Assembly (NCBI GenBank): GCA_021413595.1
Contig: JAIOQD010000337.1
Span: forward strand, 1-5,159
From: Bacteroidota bacterium
GTDB lineage: Bacteria > Bacteroidota > Bacteroidia > 2-12-FULL-35-15
Length of the DNA: 5,159 nt
Direction: 5' to 3'
Of this stretch, positions 1-5,159 are shown one piece after another. The position numbers and the translations under genes are program-made. Positions within the stretch are counted from its first letter, which is position 1. Each line of letters begins with the position of its first letter. Under the pieces are notes generated by a model. The model ran no database searches. It saw only the letters and a program-made list of their open reading frames with translations, and was not told where the DNA came from.

Positions 1-19
1 AAAATTTAAAAAAATATAA

Positions 20-1216
20 ATGGATTCAAAAATCAAACTAAGTATTGTTACTGCACTTTTTGTTTCAGTATCAATGTTCTTTGGTTGTAAAAAAGAAACC
101 TCTTTAAGCCCAAATGCATCTTGTCCTACAGTAAATAAGGAATTGGATGTTTTGGTTAAGAATTTTTTCGAAAATAAACATCAGCTTTTGGTTGAAACAA
201 GATCAACTCAGTTAGAAAGCGCATCAAATAGAGTGTCCGCTTTTTTTTCTAATACAGTTGTGGCTAAAAAATGCCTTAACGATATACAAGATCAGAAAAC
301 CATCAGAGCAACAGGGGAGCTGGTATATACCGGTTTTGAAGTAAAAGCTGATATCGATTACACTACTTGGAAAGTTGAAGGTGATTTGGTGAAATTTAAC
401 GTAGCTCTGTTTTATTCCTATACCACTAATGCAACAGATATGTTTACCGGTGAAGCGGTTGCTCCTGCAGGGTATGAATTATACACTTTTACGGTTTCTG
501 AAAAGGAACAAGGTTGGGTAATTGTAAATCAGGAACAAACGGTTGATCCAAACTATAATCCCGGTATTATTTCTACAGATGAAGATATGCCCGCTTCATT
601 CAATAAAGATATTGCCGCCTATACTTATTCCGGAACAACCGCAGCTGCATTTGCAACAGCTCATTGGAACATGATAACAAACGTTACCGGTTATTATGAT
701 TTTACAAACTTAGGAGGGGATTGCACCAATTTTACATCTCGTTGCTTGCGTGAAGGAGGTTGGAAACAAACCAATAATTGGTTTTATAAATCCAGTGGAG
801 CTTCGGGAAATAATATGGTAACTTATAAACGCAGTCCGTCATGGACTGGAGCGAATGCATTTTATCAGTTTATCAGTAATTTCGGTCAGTATGGTGGCGT
901 AAATGGTAATAACCGCGTTACCCCAAAATTTGCAAATGTTCTTGTGCCTATGGCTACGGCTCCTGCAGCGCAATGGACCGCTTTTTATAATACAATCAAA
1001 GTATTAAAAAAGGGTGATATTCTTGAGTTAGGAAATGGCGGAAGCCCTGCTATAATTGGACATAATATGATTGTTACAAAGGTATTGCCAACTTCTCCAT
1101 TTATTCTTTTAGCATATAGAAATGCAACAGGATACCTTCCTGCAAAAGACCGACCTATCAATGAATTCTGTGGCAGACGTCTTTACGGATTTTTTGTTAA
1201 ATCGGCAGGTAATTAA
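20..1216 (+). CDS. Lipoprotein with C-terminal Amidase_6-type (papain-like) domain
   Basis: Probable envelope-anchored amidase or peptidase of 398 residues. A short Lys-containing N-terminus and a hydrophobic stretch (about residues 7-21) run into FFGC, giving a degenerate lipobox with Cys23 as the lipidation site, followed by KKE. Residues about 40-185 alternate short strands and end in a GWVIVNQ segment. This resembles an NTF2-like adaptor fold, which is inference. Residues about 195-395 match the putative amidase domain Amidase_6. The catalytic-Cys motif GGDCTNFTSRCLREGGW has Cys235, an SWTGANAFYQF segment follows at 274-284, and GHNMIVTKV supplies the likely His348. Such domains are thought to hydrolyse peptide or amide bonds, possibly in cell-wall peptides; the substrate here is unknown. 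The ATG at 20 is chosen because it gives a complete signal peptide and follows an A-rich stretch typical of Bacteroidota starts. The promoter lies outside the window. GC in sampled lines is about 40%, higher than in the genes to the right. The lipoprotein and fold calls are fairly sure; the substrate is not. Confidence 0.85.
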   Translation: MDSKIKLSIVTALFVSVSMFFGCKKETSLSPNASCPTVNKELDVLVKNFFENKHQLLVETRSTQLESASNRVSAFFSNTVVAKKCLNDIQDQKTIRATGELVYTGFEVKADIDYTTWKVEGDLVKFNVALFYSYTTNATDMFTGEAVAPAGYELYTFTVSEKEQGWVIVNQEQTVDPNYNPGIISTDEDMPASFNKDIAAYTYSGTTAAAFATAHWNMITNVTGYYDFTNLGGDCTNFTSRCLREGGWKQTNNWFYKSSGASGNNMVTYKRSPSWTGANAFYQFISNFGQYGGVNGNNRVTPKFANVLVPMATAPAAQWTAFYNTIKVLKKGDILELGNGGSPAIIGHNMIVTKVLPTSPFILLAYRNATGYLPAKDRPINEFCGRRLYGFFVKSAGN

Positions 1217-1230
1217 TAATCAAAGCGTTT

Positions 1231-1313
1231 GGGGCGTTCCCCTTTCTTAAACAAGAAAGGGGCGGGCTTTCCTCTTCAATTTTTTCTAAAAAGAAAAGGG
1301 TTCCGTTGCAATT
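1231..1313. repeat. Compact palindromic/direct-repeat element, probably dispersed in the genome
   Basis: A perfect 10-bp inverted repeat (CCCCTTTCTT at 1239-1248, AAGAAAGGGG at 1253-1262, loop AAAC) is followed by GCGGGCTTTCC-like sequence. Two imperfect 13-bp direct repeats, TTCCTCTTCAATT (1269-1281) and TTCCGTTGCAATT (1301-1313), match at 10 of 13 positions. They flank a second small hairpin (TTTTCT at 1282-1287, AGAAAA at 1292-1297). From memory, the order GGGGCGTTCCCC, GGGCTTTCC, CAAT, hairpin, TTCC..TGCAAT..CCTAAC resembles an intergenic repeat seen many times in Bacteroidota genomes. That family link is recollection, not a search result. The first hairpin could also act as a weak terminator 22 bp after the amidase stop, but it lacks an immediate T tract. 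Confidence 0.45.
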
Positions 1314-1392
1314 CCTAACACAAAAGTGCCAGCAGTAAAATCAAAAAATCTTTCAAAAACTTACACAATAGTGGTGAAAAAGTAAAAATTTT

Positions 1393-1431
1393 AAAGGAGA
1401 GGAACAATATGAATATTATTCCTCTCTTTTT
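1393..1431 (+). terminator. Rho-independent terminator downstream of the amidase gene
   Basis: The arms 1393-1404 (AAAGGAGAGGAA) and 1419-1430 (TTCCTCTCTTTT) pair over 12 bp with one G-U. A single mismatch and a further 4-bp stem (AATA/TATT) close a TGAA loop. The 3' arm runs into a T-rich tail (1427-1431, then GTTTGT), so it fits termination of plus-strand transcription. It lies 176 bp past the amidase stop and shields the ATPase from read-through. The A-rich sequence before it means it might also work on the other strand. Confidence 0.8.
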
Positions 1432-1505
1432 GTTTGTAGCGCCTGTTCAAAATTAATTTTAAGTTCAAAAATTTTGAGGAAATAAAACTTTTTTAAAAAA
1501 GTACC

Positions 1506-1534
1506 GTTTAATAGATAAAGATTAAACATCTTTG
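1506..1534 (+). promoter_or_regulatory. Weak candidate promoter for the AAA ATPase gene
   Basis: CATCTTTG at 1527-1534 matches five of the six fixed positions of the Bacteroidota -7 box TAnnTTTG. About 18 bp upstream, GTTT at 1506-1509 is a poor -33 box. A transcript would begin near 1540 and leave a leader of about 35 nt before the ATG at 1575. It is the best match I see in the region but clearly weaker than the protease promoter. Confidence 0.35.
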
Positions 1535-1574
1535 TATTTAGAATGTTGTGCTTTTTATAAATTTATTTCAAATA

Positions 1575-2615
1575 ATGACTCAATTTAATTTTATAAAAGA
1601 TATTGCCAAATACGGGTTAGAAAATGACCGGGAAAAATTATTGAATGTATTAAATGAATTAATTGATTATTCAAAAAAAACAAAAAAAATAAATTTTGCG
1701 TTGCAACTTCAATCGATTTTAAAAGACGCAATTAGAGAGCACCATACAAGCACTTTAACTAAAGTAGGTTCTAACGAATATTACGACAAACTTGATGATA
1801 GAGAATTAAGTGAATTTATCATTGAAAAACTTACTTCGAATTATTCTTTTGAAAATTTAGTTTGTGATGATCTTGTTAAAGATGAATTAAATCATTTTAT
1901 AGAAGAACATCAATCTGCAGATATGCTGCAAAGATTTAATTTGCCGATTTCAAATAAGATAATTTTACATGGACCATCCGGATGCGGTAAAACCCTTGCC
2001 TCGTACGTAATAGCAGGGGAACTCCATAAAATGATGGTAGTTATTAATTTAGGGGCGATCGTATCCTCTAAGTTAGGAGAAACTAGCAAAAACTTATCTA
2101 AAATTTTTAGAAAGGCAGCATCAGAAGATTGTATAATATTTATTGATGAATTCGATTCCTTAGGTAAGGTCCGTGATTATAACCAAGATCATGGTGAAAT
2201 GAAACGTGTTGTAAATACTATATTACAGCTATTTGATTATTTGCCGCAATCTAGTGTCGTTATTGCTGCTACTAATCAAATTGGAATGATTGATGACGCT
2301 CTTTTAAGGAGGTTTGACATGAATATTAAATTTGACATGCCAAACGAAATTCAAATTAAAGAACTTGTTATAAAAACATTAAAGAATGGACAGTTTGTTT
2401 TTAATAAACCCCAAAGTGTTATTTCTACTATAAAACTATGTATAGGTCTTTCTTACTATAGCATACAAAAGACGTTAATTACGGCTATTAAACGTAGCTT
2501 GTTTATTAATAGTAACAATAAGACTGTACCAATGAGTGCAATAATCGATATGGATATATGGAAAGGTCTTATTCAGCAAGAAAAAAAAGCATTAAAGCCT
2601 TTGAAAAAACGTTAG
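1575..2615 (+). CDS. ietA: AAA+ ATPase, IetA-like partner of a subtilase
   Basis: Cytoplasmic ATPase of 346 residues. In IetAS systems the ATPase is the antitoxin or regulatory partner of a subtilisin-like toxin. The helical N-terminal region (about 1-95) has no recognised catalytic motif. The AAA module follows: Walker A GPSGCGKT at 133-140, a pore-loop-like segment LGAIVSSKLGET at 159-170, Walker B CIIFIDEFD at 186-194 with Asp191-Glu192, sensor-1 Asn234 in AATNQ, and likely arginine-finger residues Arg245-Arg246 in ALLRRFD. A helical lid (about 265-310) and a basic tail KPLKKR end it. All ATPase motifs are intact. The frame is open from a GTG at 1548, but the in-frame ATG at 1575 is preferred: it is AUG, follows an AT-rich leader, and leaves room for a promoter, and the nine extra residues look non-domain. 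The stop overlaps the stop of the convergent minus-strand gene by 4 bp. The AAA call is certain; the IetA assignment rests on motif style and the neighbouring subtilase. Confidence 0.85.
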   Translation: MTQFNFIKDIAKYGLENDREKLLNVLNELIDYSKKTKKINFALQLQSILKDAIREHHTSTLTKVGSNEYYDKLDDRELSEFIIEKLTSNYSFENLVCDDLVKDELNHFIEEHQSADMLQRFNLPISNKIILHGPSGCGKTLASYVIAGELHKMMVVINLGAIVSSKLGETSKNLSKIFRKAASEDCIIFIDEFDSLGKVRDYNQDHGEMKRVVNTILQLFDYLPQSSVVIAATNQIGMIDDALLRRFDMNIKFDMPNEIQIKELVIKTLKNGQFVFNKPQSVISTIKLCIGLSYYSIQKTLITAIKRSLFINSNNKTVPMSAIIDMDIWKGLIQQEKKALKPLKKR

Positions 2616-3181
2616 GCCTCTGCTTCTAAATCGGCTTCTCCTGCAGCATCTGATAGAACAATATTTTCTACATTGTTAATTGCAATTATTTCATTGTACA
2701 AAACACCAGAGGCTTTATTAAAAGGCCATTCAGAAATTGTAATTGCCAATGAAAATAGATGCTTGCTGTTTTTTAGGTTGTCAAGATTAGCATTCTCGAT
2801 TTCGCTTTTGCTTGTACATTTTATTGCGATTGCTAATTGATTTCCTAAGTCTCTAATTTGCTTTGCACTAAGTGAAAAATTAACTTTTTGACTGTTACTA
2901 AATATCCGATTTTCTACTCCGAAAAAATCATCAGACCAGCTTACACTAGATTTTAATTGATTTTCAGTAATATTTTTGTTTGCTAAATCCGATGCTGCTA
3001 AATTCTTAAAAAAGCCAAAAGTAATTTGTAAAGGGCAGTATGCAAGATGATTATTCTTTACAGGTAAAAAACTATAACATAGAGTTGCAGTAATATTTAA
3101 TTTGTTTTCAGTTTCGGTTATATATTTTGGTAATTCAATCGGAATAACTTTAAATTGTTCTAATATTATTTCATCCTCCAC
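2612..3181 (-). CDS. Probable detached C-terminal domain of the adjacent subtilase
   Basis: A 189-codon frame starting at GTG (3181-3179), 11 bp inside the 3' end of the protease gene and in the +1 frame relative to it. It contains no other Met codon. The product has no signal peptide or membrane segment. It alternates beta-like strands, for example KLNITATLCYSFLP (27-40) and CPLQITFGFF (49-58), with polar turns. A SWSDDFFGVENRIFSNSQK segment follows (81-99), and it ends in the acidic tail SDAAGEADLEAEA. From memory, subtilases of the IetS type carry a beta-rich C-terminal domain beginning in much this way, and 590 plus 189 residues gives the length I expect for an intact protein. I therefore read this as the severed C-terminal domain, with the GTG perhaps originally an internal Val codon. 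It could still be made by coupled re-initiation at the overlap, or be a genuine third component. The reading frame is sure; its independence is doubtful. Confidence 0.6.
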   Translation of the reverse strand: MEDEIILEQFKVIPIELPKYITETENKLNITATLCYSFLPVKNNHLAYCPLQITFGFFKNLAASDLANKNITENQLKSSVSWSDDFFGVENRIFSNSQKVNFSLSAKQIRDLGNQLAIAIKCTSKSEIENANLDNLKNSKHLFSLAITISEWPFNKASGVLYNEIIAINNVENIVLSDAAGEADLEAEA

Positions 3182-4943
3182 CCCATGGAGTAATAGTGGA
3201 ATTAATAAGTAATGATTTTACAGATTGAGTTTTTAACTTTGGATATTCTTTTAATATTTGAGCAGCAATAGATGTTACAAGAGGTGTTGCAAGGCTTGTT
3301 CCGCAAGTTCTACTAAAATATTTTTCAGTTGATTGCAAAGGACTCCTTAATATCTCTATTCCCGCTTCAAAATCAAATAAGTCACCTCCATAAAAAACTA
3401 AATCAGGTTTGTTTAGAAACTTATTTTTTTGCGAGCGCATAAACCCTACACCGTTAATAAGTTGACTATAATCATAATGAAATTTTCTAGAATAAATTGC
3501 GGGATATTCTTTTGCAGGTGTAATACCATATTCAGCTTTATTTTCAAAATTACCTGCCAATGCACCAACAGTAATGTTATTTAATGATTCTGCAGGGATA
3601 GCGATATTAGTCAATTCACATCTATGAAATGGGCTATTGGAACCAGGGGAATAAAAATGATATGGATATTCATGGCTGCTATGAGGATCTTCTTGCAACT
3701 CTTTAATATGTTGATCATTGATATTGCCAGCTGAAATGAAAATTACTAAGTCATTTTCATATGCTAATTTATCCAACAAATAGGCATAGTCTGAAAAAGT
3801 TGAATTATACTTTTTGGCCGAAGGGTCGTTTAGTGATAAGTTAAATATTCTTACGCCAAATCTCTCATTTGCTTCTTTTATTGCTTCAACAATCCCGATT
3901 ACACTCAGTGTTTCAGTGCCACTATTAAGCACCTTTATTGGTACAATTTCTGCATTCGACACATAATTTTCTTCTAATGACAAATAGAATTTTGAACCCA
4001 ATACCACAATGCCTGCAACTAATGTACCATGCCCATTCTCATCCCAAAAAGATGTTGTATTCGTAATGTCTATTGAATTAGCAGACAATACCGGTATAAG
4101 TGGATCAATTTTACTCACACCCGTATCGATTATACCAACTTTTGTGTTTTTTGAATCGGGTATAGTATTAAATCCAAAATCTCTAATTGCAGTACCATAA
4201 TCACTTGGCTTTAATCTTTCAACTCTTGAAGATGTTATTTGTTTGACAATATCAAAACTTGATGCAATGGCTGAAACCTCCTCAGTTGTTAAATCAGAAA
4301 CTTCTAAAAGACCGCCTTGCGGCAAATACTGATATGTTTTTTTGTTTTCATCTAAGTGTTTTTTTAAAGTTTCAAAAATCGATTGAGATTTTTTATCATA
4401 TAAATCAATTAAAGAAAATTGCGTTTGTTGTTTGTTAGTCGATTGAATAATTCTTTTGGTAGTGTGAAATTCTAGATTATGTATTAATGGCATTAAATAA
4501 TAATCCGTTCTTTGCCAAGTTATATTTACTGGACTTGTATAAAATTTTTGAATATGTTCTTTAAATTTTTCAAATAATTTAAGGTTATCAATTGCAAAAA
4601 GAACAGATCTATTAAAATTTTCATAAGAAATAACGGATAATCCATACTCTTGAATAAACTTTTTTTGCAGATCAAATCCAAATCTCTTGTAAAAGTGAAT
4701 CGTAAGTAAATCAATGTTTTCTGGAACCTGAATTGGTCGTTCTTGTTGTCTAACTCTTCTTTCAGAAATAAACGATAAATATGCTTCTCTTAATCTAGTT
4801 TGGTGGGCAGAATTGGGGAGTTTAGCTAATTCTTCTTCATCTTCTTCAGGATTATTATTCCCGACAACATTTCTTTGTTTTTTAAATCCGCTTGCTAAAT
4901 CCTTAGGGTTAGTAAGATATAAATGTGGTTTATTTGAAGCCAT
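3171..4943 (-). CDS. ietS: Subtilisin-like (S8) serine protease, IetS-like, lacking its C-terminal domain
   Basis: Serine protease of 590 residues with no signal peptide, so cytoplasmic. In IetAS systems the subtilase is the toxic effector restrained by the AAA ATPase. Residues 1-260 form a non-catalytic N-terminal region: HLYLTNPKDLASGF near the start, an acidic NPEEDEEEL patch at 31-39, a basic helical part, then mixed alpha/beta sequence. The S8 domain spans about 265-585. All catalytic residues are present: Asp273 in GIIDTG, His305 in NGHGTLVAG, oxyanion Asn407 in SAGN, and Ser550 in CGTSLATP. The frame ends at TPWGGG, about 40 residues after Ser550 and right after the closing helices. 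Family members, as I recall them, continue through a linker into a beta-rich domain, which here appears to lie in the next frame. The start ATG at 4943-4941 lies about 20 nt from the inferred transcription start. It is divergent in function but convergent in orientation with the ATPase gene. The S8 call is certain; the IetS assignment is likely. Confidence 0.85.
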   Translation of the reverse strand: MASNKPHLYLTNPKDLASGFKKQRNVVGNNNPEEDEEELAKLPNSAHQTRLREAYLSFISERRVRQQERPIQVPENIDLLTIHFYKRFGFDLQKKFIQEYGLSVISYENFNRSVLFAIDNLKLFEKFKEHIQKFYTSPVNITWQRTDYYLMPLIHNLEFHTTKRIIQSTNKQQTQFSLIDLYDKKSQSIFETLKKHLDENKKTYQYLPQGGLLEVSDLTTEEVSAIASSFDIVKQITSSRVERLKPSDYGTAIRDFGFNTIPDSKNTKVGIIDTGVSKIDPLIPVLSANSIDITNTTSFWDENGHGTLVAGIVVLGSKFYLSLEENYVSNAEIVPIKVLNSGTETLSVIGIVEAIKEANERFGVRIFNLSLNDPSAKKYNSTFSDYAYLLDKLAYENDLVIFISAGNINDQHIKELQEDPHSSHEYPYHFYSPGSNSPFHRCELTNIAIPAESLNNITVGALAGNFENKAEYGITPAKEYPAIYSRKFHYDYSQLINGVGFMRSQKNKFLNKPDLVFYGGDLFDFEAGIEILRSPLQSTEKYFSRTCGTSLATPLVTSIAAQILKEYPKLKTQSVKSLLINSTITPWGGG

Positions 4944-4968
4944 ATAATTTTAACTAAATGAATAATAT

Positions 4969-4999
4969 CAAATATATATAAATATTAGTGTTATTCAAG
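4969..4999 (-). promoter_or_regulatory. Consensus Bacteroidota promoter for the protease operon
   Basis: Read on the minus strand, TATATTTG at 4976-4969 is a perfect TAnnTTTG -7 box. TTG at 4998-4996 (within CTTG) lies 19 bp upstream as the -33 box, the expected spacing for the primary Bacteroidota sigma factor. Transcription should begin near 4962-4964, leaving a leader of about 20 nt before the protease ATG. No operator-like inverted repeat is obvious around it. Confidence 0.75.
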
Positions 5000-5032
5000 T
5001 ATTTCAATACATTCTCTAAGACCCGAACAAAC

Positions 5033-5070
5033 AAAAACCCCTTGCAATCAAAAGATTGCAAGGGGTTTTT
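5033..5070 (-). terminator. Perfect 17-bp hairpin terminator after tRNA-Glu
   Basis: The arms 5033-5049 and 5054-5070 are perfect reverse complements (AAAAACCCCTTGCAATC on the plus strand), with a 4-nt loop. Read on the minus strand the stem ends in TTTTT followed by GTTTGTTC, a typical U tract. It lies 12 bp past the 3' end of the tRNA and upstream of the protease promoter, so it ends the tRNA transcript. The A/T-flanked symmetry means it could stop transcription from both sides. Confidence 0.9.
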
Positions 5071-5082
5071 TGTTGTCTTTAG

Positions 5083-5154
5083 TAGCCCGTAGGGGAATCG
5101 AACCCCTCTTACCAGGATGAAAACCTGGCGTCCTAACCCCTAGACGAACGGGCC
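5083..5154 (-). tRNA. tRNA-Glu (anticodon UUC)
   Basis: Read on the minus strand, GGCCCGT at the 5' end pairs with ACGGGCT at the 3' end (first pair G-U), followed by discriminator A. The D arm contains GTCTAGGGGTTAGGAC. The anticodon arm is CCAGG, loop TTTTCAT, CCTGG, which places TTC at the anticodon. The T arm is GGGG, TTCGATT, CCCC. The length is 72 nt and CCA is not encoded (CTA follows the discriminator), as is usual in Bacteroidota. Its 3' end points toward the protease/ATPase locus. Confidence 0.96.
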
Positions 5155-5159
5155 TTAGA

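Larger units (their letters stand above)
1217..1574. other. Intergenic region with repeat, terminator and weak promoter; no gene
   Basis: This 358-bp gap between the amidase and the AAA ATPase holds no convincing coding frame on either strand. It contains a palindromic/direct-repeat element at 1231-1313. A featureless A-rich stretch with no recognisable RNA gene follows at about 1314-1392. Then come a strong hairpin terminator at 1393-1431 and AT-rich sequence with a weak candidate promoter for the ATPase. The terminator separates the amidase transcript from the defence-like locus. Confidence 0.7.

Noticed and set aside
1409..1456. Fifteen-codon frame (MNIIPLFLFVAPVQN) beginning in the terminator hairpin
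   Set aside because: It is formed by the terminator's loop, 3' arm and T tract. There is no promoter or initiation context; it is coincidental.
1548..1574. GTG at 1548 as start of the AAA ATPase
   Set aside because: It adds nine residues with no family support and would lie very close to the inferred transcription start. The ATG at 1575 is a better start.
4009..4200. Open frame of 63 codons on the plus strand inside the protease gene
   Set aside because: It lies wholly antisense to the conserved catalytic Asp/His region of the protease and has no recognisable domain or start context. It is a shadow frame.
4526..4714. Open frame of 62 codons on the minus strand, out of frame with the protease
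   Set aside because: It overlaps the protease N-terminal region on the same strand in another frame, with low-complexity hydrophobic/Lys composition from AT-rich DNA.
5083..5110. Integration-site duplication of the tRNA-Glu 3' end
   Set aside because: I looked for a second copy of the T-arm/acceptor sequence. The GGGGCGTTCCCC near 1231 only loosely resembles it and lacks the flanking bases.
1..5159. CRISPR array, insertion sequence or transposase
   Set aside because: No regularly spaced repeats and no transposase or integrase frame were found on either strand.

Overview
The window looks like a chromosomal stretch from a member of the Bacteroidota, probably Sphingobacteriia or Chitinophagia. 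The evidence is low GC, A-rich translation starts without Shine-Dalgarno sequences, a textbook Bacteroidota promoter (TTG, 19 bp, TAnnTTTG), a tRNA gene without encoded CCA, and an intergenic repeat of a kind I associate with these genomes. The genus cannot be named from this much sequence.

Layout from left to right. Positions 20-1216 (+) encode a lipoprotein with a C-terminal Amidase_6-type papain-like domain, a probable cell-envelope amidase or peptidase. The 358 bp after it (1217-1574) hold no gene. They contain a small palindromic/direct-repeat element (1231-1313), a strong hairpin terminator (1393-1431) and a weak candidate promoter for the next gene. Positions 1575-2615 (+) encode a 346-residue AAA+ ATPase. 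Facing it on the minus strand are a subtilisin-like (S8) serine protease (4943-3171) and, overlapping the protease's 3' end in another frame, a 189-codon reading frame (3181-2612). That frame reads like the protease's C-terminal domain cut loose. A strong promoter (4969-4999), a perfect 17-bp hairpin terminator (5033-5070) and tRNA-Glu(UUC) (5154-5083), all on the minus strand, close the window.

The centre of interest is the ATPase plus subtilase pair. Both proteins look like the IetA (AAA ATPase, antitoxin) and IetS (subtilase, toxin) pair first described as a plasmid-stability toxin-antitoxin system on an Agrobacterium Ti plasmid. The same pairing was later catalogued as the IetAS anti-phage defence system. 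This copy is unusual in three ways. The two genes converge tail to tail, with stop codons overlapping, instead of lying in one operon. Each appears to have its own promoter. The protease frame ends just after the catalytic-serine helix, and its likely C-terminal domain continues in a +1-shifted frame that has only a GTG start and no internal Met. The cassette also lies directly downstream of the 3' end of a tRNA gene, a classic island position, and looks more AT-rich than the amidase gene. It may be a variant three-gene form or a copy damaged by a recent frameshift or deletion. The sequence alone cannot decide between these.
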